Assembly (NCBI GenBank): GCA_018873245.2
Contig: JAEMBT020000007.1
Span: 9,431,129 to 9,495,128 of the forward strand
DNA: 64,000 nt
Origin: Archegozetes longisetosus
Lineage: Eukaryota > Arthropoda > Arachnida > Sarcoptiformes > Trhypochthoniidae
Direction of reading: 5' to 3'
Shown here: positions 1 to 10,262 of the stretch, piece after piece
Layout: each line of letters begins with the position of its first letter
Position numbering within the stretch: the first letter of the stretch is position 1
Notes under the pieces: model-generated
Database searches by the model: none
Told to the model about the DNA's origin: nothing
The model's input: the letters and a program-made list of their open reading frames with translations, nothing else
Translations under genes and position numbers: made by a program

Positions 1-1844
1 AAGTGACAAGCACATCAAATGATTCAGATGCTAACAAATCGCTTCCAGTCACATTGAGTCAAACCTCCTTTTCATCGCCTTCAGTGTCTGTGATTGATGT
101 CAATAATATAAGACATGGCAATAGAAGAATGTTCTCTTATGTTTGTCCAGGTATTGATTAAGAGATTTAGATTTTGCTTGATTTGATGTTTGATTAATGG
201 TTTTGATTTACTAGACTGTCCGGCAGCCTTCAAAAGCCCAGGAGACCTGAAGATTCATTCAGCATTTCACGGAGCAGAACATCCTCATCCATGTCCTTAC
301 TGTAACTATAGGTAAGCTATCAGAAACAGACAATTCTGAAATCACATGATTTATGATTAATGATTTGATATAGAGCTAAAAACAAGCCCCAACTTTGTAA
401 GCACCTTTACGTTCACACTGCCGAATATATCGCGAAGAGAGCTAATTCATACCCAGATGGTACTAAGCTGCTTATCGGAGATGCTGTCGATCATATGAAG
501 CGTGATTTGCGTTCACCGCTTAAAGAAAGTCCGAGTGAGGAACAAGAAAGGAGAGAGAACACGATCGCATTCCAGACCCAATTGGCCGCGACTTCGCTGC
601 TCAAAAAGTCTCCCGAGTCGCAGTCAACTCCTAAGCAACAATTGGCACCTCAATCGTCTCCACCGTGGTCTGCAATCGCTAAAGAAGTGAATGACGGGAA
701 ACTTCCCAAGAGACCTGCGCTTTTTTCAAGTACAAGTCGAACTCCAACTGAACAAATGATTTTACTCGAGATGACAGAATCAAAGTCTTATTTGGAAAAA
801 ATCAGAACTGGAGGAAAGCATCGATTCATATATCGTTGTTCTCACTGTCCGGCAGTATTCATGAAAGTAAATACTTTGACGTTTCACGTTGGGATGCATG
901 GCAGTGAAGAAGAACACAAGTGCGAACTTTGTAGCTATAGTTCAGTATCTGCTGATAGCTTAGCAGTTCATCGACAGTTACACAATTACCAATCATATGC
1001 TTCAGTCTCTCATTCAGTCTATAACCATCGCTGCAATCGATGTCCGGCAGCCTTTTCGAAGAGATCACGTCTTGAAAAACATCTGACTCTTCATGGACTC
1101 GATGCTAAGTGGAAATGCGATAAATGTGATTATGCGGTTCATTACGCGGCAACTCTTGTCAAGCATCGGGCGTGTCATCAATTGAACCCAAATTTCAATA
1201 TAATAACATTAGAAAATGAAGACAATCAATCGGAAACTTCTGAAGTGGCTAATGCTTCGATATCGAACGCGTCTAACATTTCCAATACGTTCAAGAAGCC
1301 TCAAATGCCGACATCTCTGCCATCGCCTCCTTTGACACAAGTTTCTCCAAATAGCGCTGACAAACAAGAAGAAAAGGTCTTTTTCTGTTGCGATCGATGT
1401 CCTTATGTTCACAGCCGAAGAGATGCAGTTCAAAGTCATCAGAAACGACATGATCAACAAATTCGTAACGTACGTGATGGAAAACAGTGTCCTTACTGTG
1501 ATTATACATGTCTACAACCCTCTTATTTGAGAGATCACATCCAATGGCATTTCGAGCCATCACATGATCGAAGGCCAACTCTTTTCACTTACTTCGATCA
1601 GATAGAGATCTGGAAAATGAATGAGATCGAAGAGAATGATGAAACCAAACCAATCAGTTCTGAGGAGGAAAAGCAGATCCTTTTCAAGGATCTTGGGCCC
1701 AATTTGGGTGTTCGTCAACGATTTGATCCCTACGAAGAAGACGAAGAGTTTTTCGAGTTTTTCAACAGCATCGAAAACGTGGTCTCTGAAACTGATGAAG
1801 AAGAAGATCAACCGCCGGTCAATGAGGCTATTCATTCGTATTGA
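1..1844 (+). CDS. C2H2 zinc-finger protein, 5' end cut by window edge (exons 3..150, 215..311, 374..1844)
   Basis: A probable DNA-binding nuclear protein. The reading frame is open from the left edge (first full codon at 3), so the start lies outside the window. Three exons are joined by introns of 64 nt (151-214) and 62 nt (312-373), both GT...AG and phase-consistent; the second intron interrupts finger 2. Eight C2H2 fingers are visible and come in four pairs near 141-268/292-420, 834-901/919-984, 1030-1098/1114-1179 and 1383-1451/1486-1551. The first member of most pairs carries a CPAxF-type core and the second a CxxCxY core. Between pairs 1 and 2 lies a Ser/Pro/Gln-rich linker, and the C-terminus is very acidic, which could serve in regulation (inference). 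The family is certain; the orthologue is not recognised. A possible AATAAA is at 2249-2254. Confidence 0.85.
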
Positions 1845-2650
1845 GTCTAAATTATGCATAATTTAAAAGATTGCAGATATATTTAAGACTGAATAAGAAA
1901 ATATTGTTAAAACACTGATTTATTTAGTTATGAAAATTAATCACATCTTATTTATTCAGAAAAATTGTTACACTTTTTCAATTTTCAGGTAGTTTTTGAT
2001 ATGCAAAATATATTCACTATATCTTTACGCGACTTATTGCCTATTTAAAAGTTCCTCAATTTCTCAACAAATAGTTTTCATAAATTCAAATTCAAAAGGA
2101 ATGTTCATTATCCTAGTCTTCAATGGCTTATTCATTGTGTAAATTGAATTTTTGTTTATCAATAATTTCCCGACTAATTATTAAATACATTTCTAGTTTC
2201 GACTTCTTTTGTCAATTTGTTCTCTATTCCATGTAAAAGTCAAATATTAATAAAATTTTGGTTTCTTATTATAATCATTTGTCAATATTTACTTCAAACT
2301 TAAGTTCAAACTCATAGCAAAATCTTTTAGAAAACTTTACTCAATTTAACTGTATCTCAATCACTATCGGATTTTTCTCAGTTCAGATTAACTTACCATC
2401 AAAATGAGGTTCAATTGGTCCAATTCAAAGAGGCTTGTGATAAAAATGAATGGAACAGAACTACTGCAGTCTTTTATCCAAATACAAAGTTTCTAATTAT
2501 ATGTTTTCGAACTATTATTAAGAGATAAGGAATCGATATCTAAGACAGAAATGTTTGTCATTGACCTAAACTTAAAAAGGCATTTAATTTGTAATTTTGC
2601 TGATAAAACACCAGTCAAACGTTTATCAGTTTGATATCAGTGAAAAAAGT
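1845..2650. other. Intergenic, AT-rich
   Basis: This is the 3' flank of the zinc-finger gene and the promoter side of QNG1. It contains a possible polyadenylation signal at 2249-2254. I see no other feature. Confidence 0.6.
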
Positions 2651-4262
2651 ATGTCTGGTTTAATTAGTCCCCGAACTTCTGCCCAATTTGTGGTCAACTT
2701 AGCGAAAAATGTTCGGATAAGAAGTGATGGCGTACAAAATTTAGCACATATGGTATGATTCAACTCATTTATTGCTTTGCTGCGTTTTTTCGTAAAAAGA
2801 TTACAAAGTTTTTTATTAAACATATCTCTACTCAATATTGTGCTTAATTGACGTCAAATTTCAGAAATGATTTCATATTTGCGTTAATCAGATTCAGTTG
2901 AAGTGTAAAGTATTGAATTGAGAAGCTTTGAGTGAGATCTTAAAATTGATAACAGAAAAGCTTAGTTTTCAACCTTTATTAGGTTTAAGCGTAAGAGATG
3001 TCATTTTAAGACATGTCCTTCAGCTAAAAATATCTTTGAATACGACAAAGTAAATATAAACCAAACAAATGCATAGTCTATACAACGAAACAATTATCTA
3101 ATATTTTCAATATTAAACTCTTCTTATGACTGAACATAAAACCTTAGATCTAAACATAACTAATACCTTAATGATAGCTTTACGAGGATATGAAGCATAA
3201 CAAATACGACATATCTCTTTGGAAAGAAGGGGTATTACATCCGAAAGTGGCAGATGAAAGAGCAATAGATTGGATATTCGTAATCGATAGCCTGAACTTT
3301 TCATTTTGGCCTAATGTCAATGAAAATTACACGATAGAAGGCCATAATGGATATTGGGCTCTCTGTGCAGCAATCAATCGAGCCATTGATAATCACATTC
3401 CTATAACAGACCCGAAATTTTATGCTAACATAACAGAAGAACAAATGAAAACTATTTTTCTTACTGACAATCAAATTGAAGTGCCTTTACTTAAACGGAG
3501 GTTAGAAGTACTGAGAGAATCCGGAAAAGTCTTAGTAGAGGTTTCATATCAATTTGTATTAATCCAAAAATGCACTCAAATTTACGAAAATCTTTTTACT
3601 CCGATTGAAGAAATTCAACGCGAGTTTTGTCAATTGTGTCAAACAAAGCAATTGCAATGCGTTAAATCTGTTGAAAATAATTGTTGACAACTTCTCATCA
3701 TTTCGTGACGAAGCAGTTTATAGAGACAGAAAAGGTTTCTCAAAACTTCAACTTTGAGACAAATCCAATTTAATTAACTTTTTCCAACATTGAATTTAGT
3801 TTCGTTTTACAAAAGAGCACAAATACTCATCGCTGATATTTGGGGCTGTTTTGAAGGCAAGGGATTGGGACTATTCAAAGATATCGATCAACTGACAATG
3901 TTTGCAGATTATCGGTAATTCCATTTTCATATACTTTACAGCAATTGACTCGATATAAATCCGATTATTATAGAGTACCACAAGTATTGGCTTATTTTAA
4001 TGCTATTGAATACTCAGATGAACTCAAAACCTTATTAAGAGATAATCATCTTTTGAAAAATGGAGACGAAATGGAAGTAGAAATAAGAGCTGCGTCCATA
4101 CACGCCATCGAAATGATAAGACAAGTGATGAAAACTATTGACAGCAGCGAAACAATAAACTCAATAATGATTGACTTCTACTTATGGGACTACAGACGAA
4201 AGTACAGCAAACAAATTGATGCAAAAGTTGATTACCATAGAGTCAGATCTATTTATTATTGA
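2651..4262 (+). CDS. QNG1: Queuosine 5'-phosphate N-glycosylase/hydrolase (QNG1, DUF2419 family); exons 2651..2752, 3178..3540, 3611..3734, 3800..3914, 3974..4262
   Basis: This enzyme (formerly C9orf64) releases queuine from queuosine 5'-phosphate, so that the base can be salvaged and inserted into tRNA. Five exons join in phase to a protein of about 330 residues, close to the human length of about 341. Exon 1 encodes an N-terminus starting MSGLISPR, which aligns with the family start. Exon 2 carries [14 protein letters not shown] and [12 protein letters not shown]. Exons 3 and 4 carry [13 protein letters not shown] and TMFADYR, and exon 5 continues VPQVLAYF and ends RSIYY. These are hallmark motifs of the family. 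Introns are 425, 70, 65 and 59 nt. Unspliced, the gene appears only as two short ORFs, which hides its identity. A polyadenylation signal AATAAA lies at 4278-4283. It is convergent with HSF. Confidence 0.93.
2753..3177 (+). other. QNG1 intron 1 (425 nt)
   Basis: The donor GTATGA at 2753 and the acceptor TAG at 3175-3177 preserve phase 0. It is the only long intron of the gene. I see nothing else in it. Confidence 0.75.
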
Positions 4263-4277
4263 CTTTATTTGACTAAC

Positions 4278-4283
4278 AATAAA
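4278..4283 (+). terminator. QNG1 polyadenylation signal
   Basis: A canonical AATAAA begins 16 nt after the QNG1 stop codon. That implies a very short 3' UTR. Confidence 0.5.
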
Positions 4284-4713
4284 ATATTACATTTGATGAA
4301 AAAATAATATAAACCAAACAGTTGAAAAGAAGTAATATTTATTTGATAGATTTATGTAAATTACTTATATATATCTTATTAGGCAATGAAACGAAGTTTG
4401 AATTATTGTTGTGAAAGTCAGTTCAATTATGTGCTCAACAGTTATGCGATACCTTCGTATTGATGGGTATGAATAAGTGGTTCTAATTTCTGGTTTTTAC
4501 ATATTTTGATTAATCCGAGGACTGAGTCCTTCGTACATCTTAACAGATTTCAAAATATTTCTCACATTTTACATAACAAATGCGCCAATTCTTCTTACAA
4601 CCGTTTTGGCGGAAACATATTTATAACGTTCGGGCTTAATCGGATTGGTTTTCAGATTAAATTTAACTGTAGATTAAGTTAAGAAAAGCTTAAGTCAATT
4701 AGAAGCTATTAAA
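4284..4713. other. Convergent intergenic QNG1/HSF
   Basis: A tail-to-tail spacer of about 430 nt. A minus-strand AATAAA (TTTATT at 4338-4343) could end HSF transcripts, which would bring the two 3' ends very close. Nothing else is visible. Confidence 0.45.
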
Positions 4714-7700
4714 CTAGACCAATTTTCTTGGTTTGATTGATTTTCCATTTTTGTTGGTTCCGGAAGCAAAACTTACTGACTGAGAGTTTTGCGGTGTATC
4801 CAAGTTTGGCAGCATTCCTTCTTTCATTAGTAGACCATCTATAAAATAGAAAACAATATAATCGAAATGTAAGCAACAATAGATATGCTTCCATTTTATG
4901 CTTACTGTTTGTTTCACATAAAATACATACTATTCAACTCAAGATCATTTAAGATAACTAAATATGAACAACCCCACAGAAAATTTTTGCAAAAGAACAA
5001 GTCATTATTAATCAGTGAATAAACAAACATTAAAATGAATGCATTGCCTGATTCGGTGGAAAGCAATGAGTTGAAAGTCAATAAATACCTTGAGTATCAT
5101 CGGTTTGACTGATATTATCTAAATCCAAATCATCGAACAAAAGATTTGTATTGTTGGGATTGAACTGAACCACTTCGTTACCGATTATGTCATTGTTATT
5201 TAACTTGTTTGGAAAGTTATTGTTAGGTATCGACAGACCTGCCTCATCCATTGAGAATAACTGCAAAATAGTTCAAAATCAAAGCATTAGATTTAAATAG
5301 GAAATAAACATTGACAAAATCTCTGACAAAATGTTTCACAAGTGCAACTCAATTATGGATCAAGAGTGTGACAGAACACTATTAAAATGGGTTATTAGAT
5401 GAAATGGTGTTATTCAACGTAATGATGAAATTGCGATCAAATTGTTCAGAGGAGTGAATGGAGAGATCATATCGAACCTGTTGGAGCCACAAATTTTCAG
5501 TCAGACCTAGACTCTGACCTTGACCTACCCCCATTAATGTTGATGAGTCGATATTCAAGCCTCCTGAAGTCAATTGGTCCTGAAGCCAATCCAACTCAGC
5601 TTCGATGCCATCGATGTGTTCCGTCAAAACACTAATATAAACAAATTTAAAGAAAACAACTTAATTAGATCGTTCCCTAAAAATGAGTCTTTCATTCTAT
5701 TAAATTACTTTGGAATAATGGTTGCCATAGTTTGATCGTTATTTTGTGTTGAAATAACCAAGTCTTTGACGTCGTTCTTTTTATCATCTACTTTACTTGC
5801 GCTCTCATTTGCAAAAATATCGGTTTTTAGTAATGATGGAGAACCCGGAGGTGTATTCAATGAGGTTCGTAATAGACTGTCAACTGAAAGAGAATTATCA
5901 TCAACATTGGGTTCATTCACATTCGATACGTCAAGTGGATCTTCAGGTACTAATCCAAGTTCTTTAATGCTTTCCTGCAATGGATCCAAAATGTTTAATG
6001 AATCGTCTGGTTTTGAAGAGTCAGTTAACAAATTATCATTTGTAGCTGAACTGTTCACTTCAGTCATCATAACTTGAGGAGGATTTGGACTCATTTCTCC
6101 CAAGTTAAGAGCTGTGGTAATGATTGGCGAGTTTGCAGAGGCTTCGACGCCGTCGTCTTCGAGATCATCGGTCACATCGTGGATGATGGGTCCGCGGGAG
6201 TCACCAGACGTAAAGTCACATTCGTTCGGTTTTAATACTTTGTTTCGCGGTAAACTGTTTTCTGCAATGTTGTCAATCATCAGCTGTGCTTTACGTTTGA
6301 TTCCGATTAAACCCCGATTTTGTACTAATGAAACGAGAAATTGTATTAACTTCTCAACGATTTGCTGCTGCTTATGATGCTTTTGTCTCAAAATAGCGAC
6401 TTCTCTCCAAAGTGCTTCATTCTCTCTCTGCATATTAGACAAGAGAGTATCGACTGATTCTTGCTTTCCTCTAATCGTTTCCATATCTGACAACATTTCT
6501 GAAACATCTTCTTGCTTAAAAATACCAGTAAGTCCACTCTTTCCAGTGGATATCTGCGAAGAAGACTGATAAAGGTTGATTAAATCTTTACAAGATACCA
6601 CTGTTTTTATATAAAATACTAAAGAAAACTCTTGAGTTATTAATAGATTAAGAAACTAGTTTAAGATTGAATCTCGACAGATAGATTTAAACATCGACAA
6701 ATTTAGGACTCTTTGATTGCACCAGTGATATTTCAATCTTTTCTATTACATGGGACTTGAGCTAAGATGGTTTATATCTATTTTTTGAGATCCAATCTCG
6801 AATTTTTGATGAACTACCTTTCTTTTAATAAATTCTAAAGCATATTCCTGTCCCTTTACAAAATATTGATTATAGAACTCAATGTCATCGCGTTCTGACC
6901 TCAGACCACTGTTTTCGATATTTGAAACTTTTCGAAAGCCATCTAAATTGAAATTAATAAAAAAAAAATTAGACGAGAAAATAAGATGTTTGATGAAATG
7001 AATTTTAGGCAAATGTAAATGTTTCATACACATATTAAGCTGTCTTATGAAGCTGGCCATATTTGAATGTTTGAAATATAATGGCAACAATTCTTTAGCG
7101 AACTTTGACTGATCGTGGATTATAAAACTGCGTCCATTCTGTAAAAAAACATTTCAAAATTTGAAAACATCTGGTAAACCATTATTTCTGATTCAAATAA
7201 ATCAACTAGAGAATATAAATGAAAAATAAAAACTTTTTAAAACTCCTATACAACTGTTTTAAGATGACATTTGAAAAGTTAATACAGTTTAAAGTGATTT
7301 CAAATTGAATGTTACAAGTCTTTCTGTTTGGCAGATGTCTTAATTATGATCTGAAAAATGAGTAGCAGGTCAAATGATAAATTGTTGCGACAATCATTAG
7401 TGAATAAAATAGTCTATTTTTGGATGTTTTTGTATTAGTCAAAAGGTCAAGCGTCTTATGTAACATCTAAGAACCTATTAACATGACTTACAGCAAATCC
7501 AACTATTAATCTTTAAGTTTATGTAATGTAAGCCGATTTACATGAAGATTACATGCAATATTGACACAAACGTTTTATATAACCTTTACGAAACTGGACA
7601 TGCATTCATAACGCAATTATTCAGTTAAGTAAATATAATGTTCATCTATTATGTAAGATTTGGTCAGTCTGAGATTATCGGGTACATAAACAATCCAAAG

Positions 7701-9567
7701 ATCTAATTTACTAGATATTCGTAATTTTTTTTCTACCTCTATGCTCCATAGAATCGGTAAAATTAGAACTAATTGATGCCTATAAGCAAAATTTGAAAGA
7801 CGGAAATGAAAACTATTGGACTTAAAGGCAAACCTATATTGACAGTCTTCCGATATTTGCTCAAATCTGTCCTACAAATAAATTATCAAATGAAAAGTTG
7901 TAGCTTGAACGTGAACGTAAATTGAACTATACTTATCTAGATATTGCACTCGATTGTTAAACTTTCAGATATAGTGATAAGCCTTTTGTAATTAATCTTT
8001 ACTCAATTACTTTAGACATTCTTAAATATCGTTATAACAGATACGATATCAGTGTTTCAAAGAAAGAAAATCTTCTCAATAATTTAGCAATTTTTGTTTT
8101 TGAAAAACAATCGTAAATTAAGAGAAAAATGAAGTTGACAATAATTTGTCAATCTGATTTGTCGGAAGCATCTTAAAAATGTTGCAGTTCTAATAGGATA
8201 TGTTTCAATACTGAATGCAATATTTGTTACTATAGCAATCAACTATAAGCTTAATATCTCATCAAATTTGTTCAAATTGTAGGAATTCGACCTAACATTT
8301 GAAGAGACTTATTACATTGATGTTTTTCAATAAAACTATAGTCAATTTCTAACATTTTTTTTTATTGCAGTTCAAGTATTAAATGGATAGAGCTTTGAGA
8401 ACATGAATTTTGGCATAATTTGATTAATATTGAAAAAATGAGTGACAATCGACAAATGGAAAGTTACTAAATGTTGAATTTCAGGTTCTCCAATGCCCAA
8501 AATTTGGGCTCAACTAAATATACGTTTTTACTGAAGGGGAGATTTGGTTGACTTTTCTAAAAATATCAATTGTATGGAAAAAATGTTTGTTTCTCAAATT
8601 GATAGGATAGGAATAATGCTTAAAACATGTATCGATAATAGGAAAGTTTGAGTGCCAACGCAGATTGTGAGCAAATACTCATCGTTCTATCCAATACTAA
8701 ATAAATATATATTCAATACACATCAAATACAATCTTTTGGCCATAAATATGAATGAGAACCAACGACAAAACAGTCTAAGTAGAATAATAATGGCATAAA
8801 TATTACGCCAGATTATATAATTGTATTATTACATAAGCATTGCATTATCCAATTTAAGACCTCATGTACTACAACGTGACTGCAACAGATTTAAGACTTA
8901 AGATAAAGGCCTGCGCAACGCATCTTAGTCTACTACAGTGGATGGCGAATTAGTCCACGATTGCCTATATTTCGGTCTATTATGACGCTCAATTCATTTG
9001 CAGCCAATTATATAATTGATAATGTTTCCTCAAAACTTTCCCCAATGTTCGTATCAAATAAATAACTAAATATTTCACTTGCCATCGGTTGTACACAAAC
9101 TGATTGAAATTTAGCAACTATTTCTCCTTAAATACTAGTTTCAAGTATTCATAAACAAATGGCATTCAGAAGAATGACTCATATATTCATCTAATTATGG
9201 AAATAATCCGGACTTTTAAAGAGTGGGTGACATAAAGAGAGCCATTTTTGAATTGAATTTTTTCCAGACAATAGCTTTAAATTATGTGAAGATATTGATC
9301 AATGCATGAATACTGTTTACAATAAAAACTATGTCTGAATGGAACAGAACTAAAGACTAAATATGGTAAAAGGCTAGAAAATGAGACAAGTTTGAACAAA
9401 TATCAATTCGAAGTAAATGTTAGATACTAAGTGTTTATAATCATGTTGAATAAGATACAAACCTGATTCCAACAAATGAGGTCGTCATAGGTCGGGTCTT
9501 CAACCAATTTCCATAGTTTGGTGATAAAAGCAGGGACATTACTGGTGTTTGCGTCCATTGTATGCAT
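4714..9567 (-). CDS. Hsf: Heat shock transcription factor (HSF); exons 9567..9463, 7138..7030, 6942..6818, 6553..5709, 5631..5478, 5260..5089, 4838..4714
   Basis: HSF trimerises under stress and binds nGAAn repeats in heat-shock promoters. Seven exons join in phase to about 544 residues. Residues 10-113 form the winged-helix DNA-binding domain ([41 protein letters not shown]), split after CWNQ by a 2.3-kb intron and again inside the Tyr of NMYGF. Residues about 125-205 form the HR-A/B coiled coil ([22 protein letters not shown]). A Ser/Asp/Asn-rich regulatory region follows. Exon 5 carries an HR-C-like heptad segment ([16 protein letters not shown]) and exons 6-7 an acidic, Asn-rich probable activation region. 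An in-frame stop precedes the first ATG at 9567; a second ATG lies at 9558. Exon 4 is placed at the TCGCAG acceptor because the one at 6601 breaks phase. The exact C-terminal exons are slightly less certain than the domains. Confidence 0.93.
7139..9462 (-). other. HSF intron 1 (2.3 kb)
   Basis: This intron splits the DNA-binding domain with phase 0 borders (donor GTTTGT at 9462, acceptor TTACAG ending at 7139). It is far longer than the other introns in the gene-dense part of the window. It is AT-rich, and I see no ORF, repeat array or RNA gene inside it. Confidence 0.8.
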
Positions 9568-10262
9568 TGTCACTTATTTAAATCAAATCAATTCGTTCTA
9601 ATTTACGATAACAAACAAATAAATAGTCAAGTCTATAAATGCAGTCCAAAGTCGAGGCTATGGTAACAACGATTGTAAGTCAATTCACTATCCACTGAAA
9701 AATAATGTTTTTCATCAATAATACGTCATTCCCTTTAAAGTTAATGCGCGAAACCACCGCTTATTTCATACGACTTTCTAATACTACAGCCTTGGGCAAA
9801 TGTTCGCTCTACGCTCCTCTTGATTTGTAACAAGTACTAGGTATAGGAGGATTATGTGGACCACTCAAAACTTCTACTTGGTACGGTACGCTCGCCATTT
9901 TTCTAACCTAATTAAACTAACTTAACCTTTATAGTGATGCGTTGAGGTTATTTAGGTTGGGTTAAGGTAATGGTGCGCTTATTGTGCCAGATACAAAAAG
10001 GCAAGTTCGGATGCTCCATATAGCTCTTATATACCTAATACAGTGAGTAAGTTCAGACAAGTGTAGAACGAACATTGCCTCGTATTGTTATGAGTTACTG
10101 CTAAAAAGGAATTACATCTTCTCTTTTATATGACCACGAAATTTATGTATAGTTTTCTATTGCACAAAATTTATTATTGATGCGTGTTTTCAAACCTGAA
10201 AACTAAATTCTTATACTCTAGACATAATTCTAAACAATTCAATGTTTGGTTAGAGACTAAAA
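9568..10262. promoter_or_regulatory. Divergent promoter region HSF / ASTE1
   Basis: About 695 nt separate the head-to-head HSF and ASTE1 start codons, so the core promoters of both must lie here (inference). I looked for a clear heat-shock element (three alternating nGAAn blocks) and did not find a convincing one. Short TTAGG-like words near 9930-9970 are too few to be telomeric. Confidence 0.5.

Noticed and set aside
5705..6601. HSF exon 4 extended to 6601 as an independent 298-aa protein.
   Set aside because: It has no ATG start there, and the leucine-zipper and following motifs belong to HSF. Joining exon 3 to the acceptor at 6554 restores the family order.
9925..9970. TTAGG-like words reminiscent of arthropod telomeric repeat.
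   Set aside because: Only two or three imperfect copies lie within a promoter region, with no array.
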